Source of the DNA: Oscillospiraceae bacterium
Lineage (GTDB): Bacteria; Bacillota; Clostridia; Oscillospirales; CAG-272
Length of the DNA: 33,319 bases
Reading direction: 5' to 3'
Assembly: GCA_015064025.1 (NCBI GenBank)
Contig: SVSZ01000014.1
Coordinates: 1 to 33,319 of the forward strand
Shown: piece by piece, positions 7,372-14,219 of the stretch
Layout of the letters: each line of letters opens with the position of its first letter
Position numbering within the stretch: the stretch's first letter is position 1
Translations under genes and position numbers: made by a program
The notes under the pieces: model-generated
Told to the model about the DNA's origin: nothing
Database searches by the model: none
The model's input: the letters and a program-made list of their open reading frames with translations, nothing else

Positions 7372-8490
7372 TCAAAGCTCCGAGAAAAGCTTTTCCTCCT
7401 CATAAGCGCGACAAAGCTTTTCCAGAAGACCCGGAACGTACACACCGTCACCGTTTTCGGTGAGCGTGATCGCCTCTTTCGAAAAAGCACGGTACGGCAC
7501 GCTCTTGTGAAGCTCCCCGATCAGCTTTGTGTGCGCGCAGGCAGTCTTTACCGTGCAGATAGGCGTTTCTCCTTTTTCAATCGCATCCACGCAATCCCAA
7601 AGCTTCTTGAAGGTGTTTTCAAACGGATTGCCGTAGCATGCCTCTTTGCCATCCGAAAACACGGCGCGGATCATGCTTCCCCTGTCCTCCGAAAAGGATA
7701 CGGTGGCATTCTCAAAGGTGTAGAGAAAGGCGGGATTTTGGTTTTTCTCACCTGCGTGGGTCGCCGCAAAATAAATCGGAACTCCCTTTACCACAGCGCG
7801 GATGGTGCAGGTATCAAAGGTCTCGATCTCGTTGGCACGCAGACAGTCTGCTTCAATGGCAGTAGCATACGCGCTCTCCTCCATGCCCTCGCCCAAGAGG
7901 AAGAGCATGTTGTGGAGATAGTGCGCACATGCATTGGAGGCAATGGAATCCAGCACGGTCAAGCCGTTCTTTTCGATCCGTCCGCCCCAACCGCCGCCGC
8001 GGCGATAATATGCGAAATTGCGCGGCCAGCTGATGATCGTCTTAAAGGAGACGGGAGCACCGAGCACACCGCTCAGAACATCTTGCTTCAGGCGTTGGAT
8101 CGCCTCGGAATAGGACCACTGATATCCCACGGCAATAAAGCGGCCGTATGCTTGCTCCGCCGCTTGCATTGCTTGTGCTTCTTCAAGTGTGGGAGCCACA
8201 GGCTTTTCACAAAGCACAAAGGAGCCGTTTTCAAGTGCCTTGATGCTCTGCTCACGGTGCAAAAAGGGAGGCGTACAGATCACGGCAAGCTCTGCGCTGT
8301 GCTCCTTGTAAAAGGCATCCATCGTATCGTACACGGGAATGCCCGCACTTTTGATTGCCGCATATTCACTTGAAGAGGAAACGTAAGGATCCACGATCCC
8401 CTCCCAGACAACGTCCGTACGGTCGTTTCCCAAAAGCTCTCTTACGTACAAGGCGCCGTAGCCACCCGCACCAACCAATAAAATCCTCAT
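7372..8490 (-). CDS. Gfo/Idh/MocA family oxidoreductase
   Basis: A 372-residue NAD(P)-dependent sugar or cyclitol oxidoreductase. The N-terminal Rossmann fold reads MRILLVGAGGYGALYVREL. The family's EKP motif is in VLCEKPVAPT (about residues 92-101), followed by the C-terminal beta-sheet substrate domain (GYQWSYSEAI, then RIEKNGLTVLDSIASNACAHYLHNM). Substrate unknown; the family includes dehydrogenases of glucose, inositol and 3-keto-glycosides. The ATG follows AGGAG. Its first four bases overlap the stop of the next upstream gene (8487-8490), so translation is likely coupled. Last gene of a three-gene operon with a second family member and a BNR protein. Confidence 0.9.
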   Translation of the reverse strand: MRILLVGAGGYGALYVRELLGNDRTDVVWEGIVDPYVSSSSEYAAIKSAGIPVYDTMDAFYKEHSAELAVICTPPFLHREQSIKALENGSFVLCEKPVAPTLEEAQAMQAAEQAYGRFIAVGYQWSYSEAIQRLKQDVLSGVLGAPVSFKTIISWPRNFAYYRRGGGWGGRIEKNGLTVLDSIASNACAHYLHNMLFLLGEGMEESAYATAIEADCLRANEIETFDTCTIRAVVKGVPIYFAATHAGEKNQNPAFLYTFENATVSFSEDRGSMIRAVFSDGKEACYGNPFENTFKKLWDCVDAIEKGETPICTVKTACAHTKLIGELHKSVPYRAFSKEAITLTENGDGVYVPGLLEKLCRAYEEEKLFSEL

Positions 8491-9431
8491 GCTTTCTCTC
8501 CTATAAAAGTGGTTTGCTTCGTATCTGCCGACTCCCGTGCTATAAGCGCCACGCGCGTCAAATAGAAGATCTCCTCTGCAGAAATGACCTCCTCCCCTTC
8601 AAGAAAAGCGGTCAAAAGCTCGGGAGCCTCGTCGCACTCAACGGTGCTCACACCGCTTTCGTTCATCAAAAGGATCTTATCGTCACGCACCTCGAGAATT
8701 CCACGGGTTCCCACACAGCGGATGCGGTCATCCCCGTGCGTAGGTGCGGTCATAGGGCGGTAATAGTCGAGAGTAACGGTAGACATCACACCGTCCTCCA
8801 TTTCAAAACGGCAGGATGCCGCCATCTCGGGAGCGCCATAGACCTGCGCGTTGACCGATAAAAAGCGTTTTCTTGAAAAGGCGTAGATCCAGTCGATCGC
8901 ATGGATCCCCACCCAAGGGATGATCCCCGTGAAAAGCGCACGGTCGGAATACCAAGTAGGACGCGTTCCGAAGCGGTAGCTTTTTTGCGCCGAAAGAAGA
9001 CGCACCTCGCCAATCTCGCCGTCTGCAACCATACGAGCCCCCTGCCAGAAAGCAGGAGAGACACGCAGATAGTGCATGGCACAAAAGCGGATGCCCGCTT
9101 CCTTGACCGCTTTTTCCACCTCGTCAAGCTCGGACAAGCTTCCCGCCACAGGCTTTTCGCTAAAGATGTCGATCCCGCGCGCAGCGCATGCAAGCACAAC
9201 CTTTCCCGTCAAGCCGAATACGGGAGAGACCACCGCAAGATCGGGACGCACACTGTCCAGCATTTCGGTATAGGACGCAAAAAACGGAATTTTTTCGTCA
9301 AAGCTTCCCATCATCCCCTCATGCTCACTTCCCGCGGCAACACCGCAGAGAAGAACGTCATCACGGCTCTTCAGCACGTCATATGCCTGCATGCTGTGCC
9401 CGCACATACCGATAAATACAACCTTCTTCAT
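8487..9431 (-). CDS. Gfo/Idh/MocA family oxidoreductase
   Basis: A 314-residue second member of the family in this operon, clearly diverged from its neighbour. The Rossmann start is MKKVVFIGMCGHSMQAYDVL, the EKP motif is in IFSEKPVAGS, and the substrate domain contains HYLRVSPAFWQGARM and GIIPWVGIHAIDWIYAF. Cytoplasmic and NAD(P)-linked by family; substrate not known. An upstream TTG would add five residues, but the ATG at 9429-9431 is preferred because GAGG lies 9 bases ahead. It starts 11 bases after the BNR gene's stop and overlaps the next gene by four bases. Two linked members can act as an oxidation/reduction pair on one sugar; that is inference. Confidence 0.9.
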   Translation of the reverse strand: MKKVVFIGMCGHSMQAYDVLKSRDDVLLCGVAAGSEHEGMMGSFDEKIPFFASYTEMLDSVRPDLAVVSPVFGLTGKVVLACAARGIDIFSEKPVAGSLSELDEVEKAVKEAGIRFCAMHYLRVSPAFWQGARMVADGEIGEVRLLSAQKSYRFGTRPTWYSDRALFTGIIPWVGIHAIDWIYAFSRKRFLSVNAQVYGAPEMAASCRFEMEDGVMSTVTLDYYRPMTAPTHGDDRIRCVGTRGILEVRDDKILLMNESGVSTVECDEAPELLTAFLEGEEVISAEEIFYLTRVALIARESADTKQTTFIGEKA

Positions 9432-9442
9432 TGTTTCATACC

Positions 9443-10765
9443 TCAATCATCGTAATCGATCAACATAACAACATCGCTATGCCAGCCGCCCGTGTGTGCG
9501 CCGTAAAGCCCCTCGTGCCAATACACGGGGAGGTTATCCTGAGCGTAGATCGGAACGATCGGCCGCCATATTTTCCTGTTTTCTTCCTTTGGGATCCGAC
9601 GGATCACCTGCTCAAGCGCATAGCTTTTTCCCCAATCGGCGGAGACGTAGCTTTCCAGAACGCGATGCGCGCCGTCAAGGCGGGCAATGTAGATGCGGTT
9701 GGATTCGGTGGGCGCATAGTCCTTATAAGCAAGTCCCTCTTCGCCTACACCGTAGTAATACGCCATCCCTCCGACGTAGGTCTGTGAGCCGTCAAGCATC
9801 GTGTCGGGAGAGAGGAATTCCCCTCCCTTGGCAATGGGCGCGGAAAGCGTCCAGACCCTGTCTCTGTAGGTTGCGGAGTAATAAGTGATGGTATCCGGCT
9901 CGTTAAGAACAAAGCTTGCAATACCTACGCGGTAGGGAGGCAGAGGAGAGACGGCGCACAGGCGCACGGTCGTTCCCTCGGGAGATTCGTAGACCTTGGA
10001 AAGGGATTCCAGATCCAACGTTCCGCCCTTGTAAAGATTGACCCCCGTTTTTTCACCGTCCATGGTCAGCAGATTTCCGTCGACGTCGAAGATACCGCTG
10101 CGCACGGTATGGTCCTTGGAAATGCGGGGATGACCGTAGAGTGCAAAAAACCATTGCTCATACGCACCGCTCGCGCAAAAACCCATCTGCGAGTCACGTG
10201 CGCTCATCCACTGGTGGTGAATATCGAAATAGAAAAGCCCACCCGCATCGGACACAAGGAATCGTGAGGGCTCGCTCCAGCTCTCTCCTCCATCCACAGA
10301 ATAACGGAATTCCCACGTGACACTCGCAACGCGCGTAAAGAGCCACAATTCCCCTTTTTTCACGTTCTCGGAAAGCTGCGCATACGTCACGTGTGCACTG
10401 TAGGCAAGCTCCCTTTCGGGACCGAAGGACATCAGATCATAAGGGCGCTCTGTCACGCGGTATTTCAAGGAAAAATTCGCGGAGTGTCCCGTGTATGCCA
10501 CAACGATACGTCCGTCCTCCATCACACAGATCGAGGGCGCGTTGTGCTCGTCCGCATACGTGCAGTTCATGCGTGAGAGACAAACGTCACGGCTTGGCGT
10601 GCGACTGCATTTCGCATCCAGCTCCTTGACACGGATTTCACCGATATCATTATAATAAGCGATGTAGGTCATGCCGTTATTTCCCACCATGGATTGCTCA
10701 TGGATCCACCAGTCGGTATTTGCGCGCTTGATGCGCTTCATTTTCGCCATTTCAAAATCGATCAT
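9443..10765 (-). CDS. BNR-repeat (BNR_4-type) protein, candidate intracellular glycan hydrolase or lyase
   Basis: A 440-residue beta-propeller-like protein with sialidase-type Asp-box repeats, such as SVDGGESWSEP and YVSADWGKSYAL. The N-terminus WWIHEQSMVGNNGMTYIAYYNDIGEIRV is typical of BNR_4 proteins, a group that includes polysaccharide lyases and glycoside hydrolases acting on uronic acid or rhamnose-rich glycans. No signal peptide is present, so it would act on imported oligosaccharides. The catalytic family cannot be assigned by eye. First gene of the operon: the ATG follows GGAGGGGG by 5 bases and a strong promoter lies just upstream. The divergent AraC regulator is its probable controller. 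Confidence 0.8.
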   Translation of the reverse strand: MIDFEMAKMKRIKRANTDWWIHEQSMVGNNGMTYIAYYNDIGEIRVKELDAKCSRTPSRDVCLSRMNCTYADEHNAPSICVMEDGRIVVAYTGHSANFSLKYRVTERPYDLMSFGPERELAYSAHVTYAQLSENVKKGELWLFTRVASVTWEFRYSVDGGESWSEPSRFLVSDAGGLFYFDIHHQWMSARDSQMGFCASGAYEQWFFALYGHPRISKDHTVRSGIFDVDGNLLTMDGEKTGVNLYKGGTLDLESLSKVYESPEGTTVRLCAVSPLPPYRVGIASFVLNEPDTITYYSATYRDRVWTLSAPIAKGGEFLSPDTMLDGSQTYVGGMAYYYGVGEEGLAYKDYAPTESNRIYIARLDGAHRVLESYVSADWGKSYALEQVIRRIPKEENRKIWRPIVPIYAQDNLPVYWHEGLYGAHTGGWHSDVVMLIDYDD

Positions 10766-10787
10766 AAATTCCCCCTCCGTTTTTTAC

Positions 10788-10816
10788 AGTATAACAGAAA
10801 AAGAAAAGCTCTGCAA
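10788..10816 (-). promoter_or_regulatory. Promoter of the BNR/Gfo-Idh-MocA operon
   Basis: Minus strand: TTGCAG (10811-10816), 17-base spacer, TATACT (10788-10793), about 22 bases before the BNR start. Confidence 0.75.
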
Positions 10817-10838
10817 CCCAAAAAATGACAGTATTGGC

Positions 10839-10867
10839 TTGAATTTCGAAACAAAACGTGATAAAAT
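10839..10867 (+). promoter_or_regulatory. Promoter of the divergent AraC gene
   Basis: TTGAAT (10839-10844), 17-base spacer, TAAAAT (10862-10867). Its -35 is only 22 bases from the -35 of the opposing promoter, so one bound regulator could touch both. Confidence 0.65.
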
Positions 10868-10890
10868 ATAGAAAAAAGGAGGAAAAAAGA

Positions 10891-11652
10891 ATGTTTTACA
10901 ACAGCAAAGATCGGGCATATTCCCTCCTTGCCGCATACCGCTTCACGCGCCCCGGAAAAAATACGAGCTGCACGGACGGACGTTCCTTCTCCGCACTTGC
11001 CTTCCGCGTAAGAGGAAGAAGTCGCTTTTCCTTCGAAGGGCGGCGGTGTGTGGCAGAGGAAAAAAGCATTCTCTATATTCCCTCGGGGGTAGGATATTCC
11101 CGCGTGGGAGAGGATGAGGAGATCATCGTGCTTCATCTTTCCTGTCACGGGGAGGACGACGCCGAGATCACCGCACTTGAAGCACAGGATGCAGAGGAGC
11201 TTTTTGAAAAGCTCCTGCTTGCGTGGTGCGAGGACGGAAAGGAGAACTATAACCGCTGTATGTCCCTCCTTTACAGGATTCTTGAAACCGCAGAAAAATC
11301 GGCTCCTGCCGCCCACCACAACGTCCCCATGTCCATCGCCAAAGGTGTGCAATACATCTCGGCTCATTACCGCGACCCCGACGCCACGGTCAGTGCCGCC
11401 GCAATGCTTTGCCACGTCAGCGAGGTCTGGTTTCGCCGTGTTTATCACGAATGCTTCGGCATCTCCCCTTGGCAGGATATTCTGAACCGCCGCTTCTCAC
11501 ATGCACGTACCCTTTTGCAAACGGGGTACTACAGCGTCAAGGAGGTAGCGCTCAGATCGGGCTTTTCCGACGTCAAATATTTTCGCACCGCGTTTTCAAA
11601 GCGGTACGGCTGCACACCAAGCACCTATGCCATACAAGCAAAGTCTATTTAG
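10891..11652 (+). CDS. AraC-family transcriptional regulator
   Basis: A 253-residue regulator with an N-terminal cupin-type sensor (RFSFEGRRCVAEEKSILYIP) and a C-terminal double helix-turn-helix (ATVSAAAMLCHVSEVWFRRVY, in part; then VKEVALRSGFSDVKYFRTAF). The ATG at 10891 has AAGGAGG 8 bases ahead; an upstream in-frame start falls inside the promoter and is rejected. It is divergent from the BNR/Gfo-Idh-MocA operon and very likely senses a product of that pathway. The ligand is unknown. Confidence 0.88.
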   Translation: MFYNSKDRAYSLLAAYRFTRPGKNTSCTDGRSFSALAFRVRGRSRFSFEGRRCVAEEKSILYIPSGVGYSRVGEDEEIIVLHLSCHGEDDAEITALEAQDAEELFEKLLLAWCEDGKENYNRCMSLLYRILETAEKSAPAAHHNVPMSIAKGVQYISAHYRDPDATVSAAAMLCHVSEVWFRRVYHECFGISPWQDILNRRFSHARTLLQTGYYSVKEVALRSGFSDVKYFRTAFSKRYGCTPSTYAIQAKSI

Positions 11653-11664
11653 AAAAATAAACAA

Positions 11665-11703
11665 GGGGTGAGTCAAATGCGAAACGCATTTGGTACTCAC
11701 CCC
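11665..11703. terminator. Hairpin between AraC gene and dut
   Basis: GGGGTGAGT-CAAATGCG (11665-11681) pairs with CGCATTTG-gt-ACTCACCCC (11685-11703), with a two-base bulge and an AAA loop. On the plus strand it is followed by ATCGTTTTTTG. It probably ends the AraC transcript. It may also belong to a repeat family (see the 11720 motif). Confidence 0.75.
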
Positions 11704-11719
11704 ATCGTTTTTTGCTTTG

Positions 11720-11735
11720 CATACCCATCAAGGGC
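11720..11735. repeat. 16-base repeat CATACCCATCAAGGGC, copy 1
   Basis: Identical to 33285-33300. Each copy lies downstream of a GGGGTG...CACCCC hairpin in a convergent or gene-end spacer, which suggests a dispersed intergenic repeat. Confidence 0.6.
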
Positions 11736-11747
11736 ATTTTTTCGAAG

Positions 11748-12191
11748 TTATTTCACTCCCGTATGCCCAAAGCCGCCCGCTCCGCGCTCGGTCTCATCAA
11801 GGGTATCGCAAACCAAAAAGCTTGCCGTCTCAACGGGCAAGAACATCATCTGTGCGATCCTATCACCGCGACGCACCTCAAATGGCTCGTCTCCATGATT
11901 GATCAGCCCCACCGAGATCTCCCCTCTGTAATCGCTGTCGATCACGCCGATCCCGTTGGAAAGAGAAACGCCCTTCTTGATACCCAGTCCACTGCGCGCC
12001 GCAACGATGGCAACGTATCCACTCCCGGCAGGAGAGATGGAAAGTCCCGTGGGGATCAAAGCACGTTCGCCGGGCTTTAAGGTGATGACCTCGTTCTCCT
12101 CAAGCGCCGCACGCAGATCCACCGCGGCAGAGCCGGGAGTTGCGTATTCGGGAGCCTGCATCCCGCGTGTCAGCTTCAGCTTTACTTCCAT
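11748..12191 (-). CDS. dut: dUTP diphosphatase (trimeric dUTPase)
   Basis: Hydrolyses dUTP to dUMP and pyrophosphate, keeping uracil out of DNA and supplying dUMP for thymidylate. The protein has 147 residues, the usual length, with all five motifs in order: AVDLRA, ARSGLGIKKGV, GVIDSDYRGEI, RGDRIAQMMF and the C-terminal GAGGFGHTG. Two ATGs are possible (12200 and 12191); the second has the better distance to the GGAAGG site. It begins 36 bases after the GH43 stop with no recognisable promoter, so it appears to ride on the glycosidase transcript, an unexpected partner. A small CGGCA-TGCCG hairpin (12208-12220) abuts its ribosome binding site. Confidence 0.95.
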   Translation of the reverse strand: MEVKLKLTRGMQAPEYATPGSAAVDLRAALEENEVITLKPGERALIPTGLSISPAGSGYVAIVAARSGLGIKKGVSLSNGIGVIDSDYRGEISVGLINHGDEPFEVRRGDRIAQMMFLPVETASFLVCDTLDETERGAGGFGHTGVK

Positions 12192-12227
12192 AACGTACAT
12201 CCTTCCTCGGCATTTTGCCGTATTTGA

Positions 12228-13157
12228 TTATTTGATAACGGTGACCTTTCCGTCCTTGTATTCCCAATCCGTTGTCATTTTGACGGGCAGGATCTTACCG
12301 TCCTCGCCGAAGCGCATCACGTCAAGGCACATAAAACGCGCATTACCGTCATTGTTGTCGGGATGGTGGCGGTGATAAACACAAAGGTAGAGATCCTCCT
12401 TTGGAATATAGATGTATCCGTTGTGCCCGGGTCCGTTGGCGATCTTGCTGTCTCCCGTGCAAAGCACGTTGACGTAATCTTCAAAGGGACCGAAGGGAGA
12501 ATCCGCAAACGCGGAATTCACGCGATAGGTGCCCTGCGTCCATGAACCGGAGGACCACATAAAGTAGTATTTACCGTCCTTTTTGAACATGCAAGGACCC
12601 TCAACGTAATCGGGAGGCGTGATCTCACGGCAAAGGCTTCCGTCGGCAAGGGGAACCAAGCCCGTCATATCCTCGTTCATAATGCCAAGATTGCAATGTC
12701 CCCAGCCTCCCCAGAAGAGATAGACCGTACCGTCGTCATCCTTGAAAAGATGGGCGTCGATCGGCTGAGCACCGTTGTAAAATTCGTTCACCAAGGGCTT
12801 GTCCATCAGCGCCTTGAAGGGGCCTGTCGGAGAGTCGGAAACAGCAATCTCAAGTCCCCCCTTCTCCTCTGTGCTGTGGATATCACCCGAAGCAAACACG
12901 TAATAATATTTCCCGTTCTTTTCAATGATCGTGGGCGCCCAGATCGCGCGCGTCGCCCAAGGGAAGCCCGTCATATCGATGATATCGTCATGGAATTCCC
13001 AATCGGTCAGGTTTTCACTCGTCCAGCAAACCTGGTTCTTCTGGTCGTCAAAGGGGAGTGACTTCGTGGCATAAATGACGTATTTTCCCTCGTAAAAGCG
13101 TGCCTCCGGATCGGCATACCAGCCATTGTCAATAGGATTGTGAATCTTGAATTGCAT
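12228..13157 (-). CDS. Glycoside hydrolase family 43 protein
   Basis: A 309-residue five-bladed beta-propeller enzyme of the GH43 type, typically beta-xylosidase, alpha-arabinofuranosidase or exo-galactanase. The inverting triad is visible: base D16 in NGWYADPEA, pKa modulator D134 in QPIDAHLF, and acid E186 in PPDYVEGPCM; WAPTI (about residues 73-77) is also typical. No signal peptide, so it acts on imported oligosaccharides. The exact linkage specificity cannot be read. The ATG follows AAGGAG. It sits 14 bases after the GH20-like gene and before dut, in one transcription unit. Confidence 0.92.
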   Translation of the reverse strand: MQFKIHNPIDNGWYADPEARFYEGKYVIYATKSLPFDDQKNQVCWTSENLTDWEFHDDIIDMTGFPWATRAIWAPTIIEKNGKYYYVFASGDIHSTEEKGGLEIAVSDSPTGPFKALMDKPLVNEFYNGAQPIDAHLFKDDDGTVYLFWGGWGHCNLGIMNEDMTGLVPLADGSLCREITPPDYVEGPCMFKKDGKYYFMWSSGSWTQGTYRVNSAFADSPFGPFEDYVNVLCTGDSKIANGPGHNGYIYIPKEDLYLCVYHRHHPDNNDGNARFMCLDVMRFGEDGKILPVKMTTDWEYKDGKVTVIK

Positions 13158-13171
13158 TGCCGTTTTCTCCT

Positions 13172-14155
13172 TTACTTTTGATGATTAACAAATTTTTCCC
13201 GTGCTGCGGCAAGGGTGCGCATAGATGCTTCTATGTTGTCGAGGTTCGCCATGGTCGTCTTCACCCAGGGCGCTGTCATGAAGCCAATGAGATTTTCTTT
13301 TTTGCAGGATTTGACAAAATGCTCCACAACGTCGTCGCTGCAATACTCGCATTCGCCCCAGACAGAGCAGCAGGGCACGGTCGCGTAGCCGTCGTTGGCG
13401 GCAATCACGCCCTCGCGCGTCATGGTCTGCCAGATGGGCGCCTCCTCCATGTATTCCACACCGAGAGTTCCTTCGTTGGAGTCAATATATCTCTGTTTGG
13501 ACTTCACAAGCGTCCAATGCTCACGGCGAATGGCAAAATAGATCCAGGGCGAGAGCACAACGTCACCGTATCCGAGATGACGGCGGAATGCCTCCGGCTC
13601 ATACATACACATATCCGCCCAGATCCAAGGCTTCGAGCCCGTTGCCTTGACGCAGTCGCACAGATAGCAAAGATCGTGCCAGATCAGCTCCCCTTGTCGG
13701 TAGTGCACCATGTCAACCTGTTTGAAGAATTGAGGATCGCCCTCCTCGTCCATACCCAGGTGGATATACGCAGGGCGATCGAACAGCTCTGCCACCTCCT
13801 CGATGAGATCGCGACATACGTCGTAATAAATCTTCGTTGACATCATTCTGCGATATTCTCCGAGCCACATGTGATGTGTTGCCGAAAAATTGAGTTTTGG
13901 GATCAGAGCAATTCCTCTCTCGCGACATCTTTTGACCTCGGCGCGTACACGGTCGGGCGTCCATGCCCCCTCTCTCGCAAGCTCAGGATGACTCTCATAA
14001 ACGACCCCCTCGCCAAGATCAAGCACGATCTGATCGATTCCGTACGTACCCGCCATGTCAAGAAGCTTTTCCCATGCGGCATCCTCAAAATCAAGCTTCG
14101 GATCATCACTGAACCACATATTCTGTCCAAGCTCCACGTAGATTGACCAAAACAT
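13172..14155 (-). CDS. GH20-like TIM-barrel protein, candidate glycosidase
   Basis: A 327-residue cytoplasmic protein without signal peptide. YIHLGMDEEGDPQ (about residues 130-142) holds an Asp-Glu pair (D136, E137), in the arrangement used by family 20 beta-N-acetylhexosaminidases (H-x-G-x-DE). The surrounding segments, such as GIDQIVLDLGEGVVYESHPEL, PKLNFSATHHMWLGEYRRM and KPWIWADMCMY, fit a barrel. It lacks the separate N-terminal domain of classical GH20 enzymes, and the overall match is distant, so activity is inferred. The ATG at 14153-14155 follows AAAGGA. A terminator-like stem lies upstream and no promoter was seen. It is followed closely by GH43. Confidence 0.65.
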   Translation of the reverse strand: MFWSIYVELGQNMWFSDDPKLDFEDAAWEKLLDMAGTYGIDQIVLDLGEGVVYESHPELAREGAWTPDRVRAEVKRCRERGIALIPKLNFSATHHMWLGEYRRMMSTKIYYDVCRDLIEEVAELFDRPAYIHLGMDEEGDPQFFKQVDMVHYRQGELIWHDLCYLCDCVKATGSKPWIWADMCMYEPEAFRRHLGYGDVVLSPWIYFAIRREHWTLVKSKQRYIDSNEGTLGVEYMEEAPIWQTMTREGVIAANDGYATVPCCSVWGECEYCSDDVVEHFVKSCKKENLIGFMTAPWVKTTMANLDNIEASMRTLAAAREKFVNHQK

Positions 14156-14179
14156 AATACGGTTTCCTTTCAAAAATGA

Positions 14180-14214
14180 CCGCCGATGCCATGCCGTAGC
14201 GGTGGCATCGGCGG
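14180..14214 (-). terminator. Terminator or attenuator after lysS
   Basis: CCGCCGATGCCA (14180-14191) pairs perfectly with TGGCATCGGCGG (14203-14214); an inner CCG/CGG can extend the stem. On the minus strand it is followed by TCATTTTTG, then directly by the ribosome binding site of the GH20-like gene. Confidence 0.8.
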
Positions 14215-14219
14215 ATACG

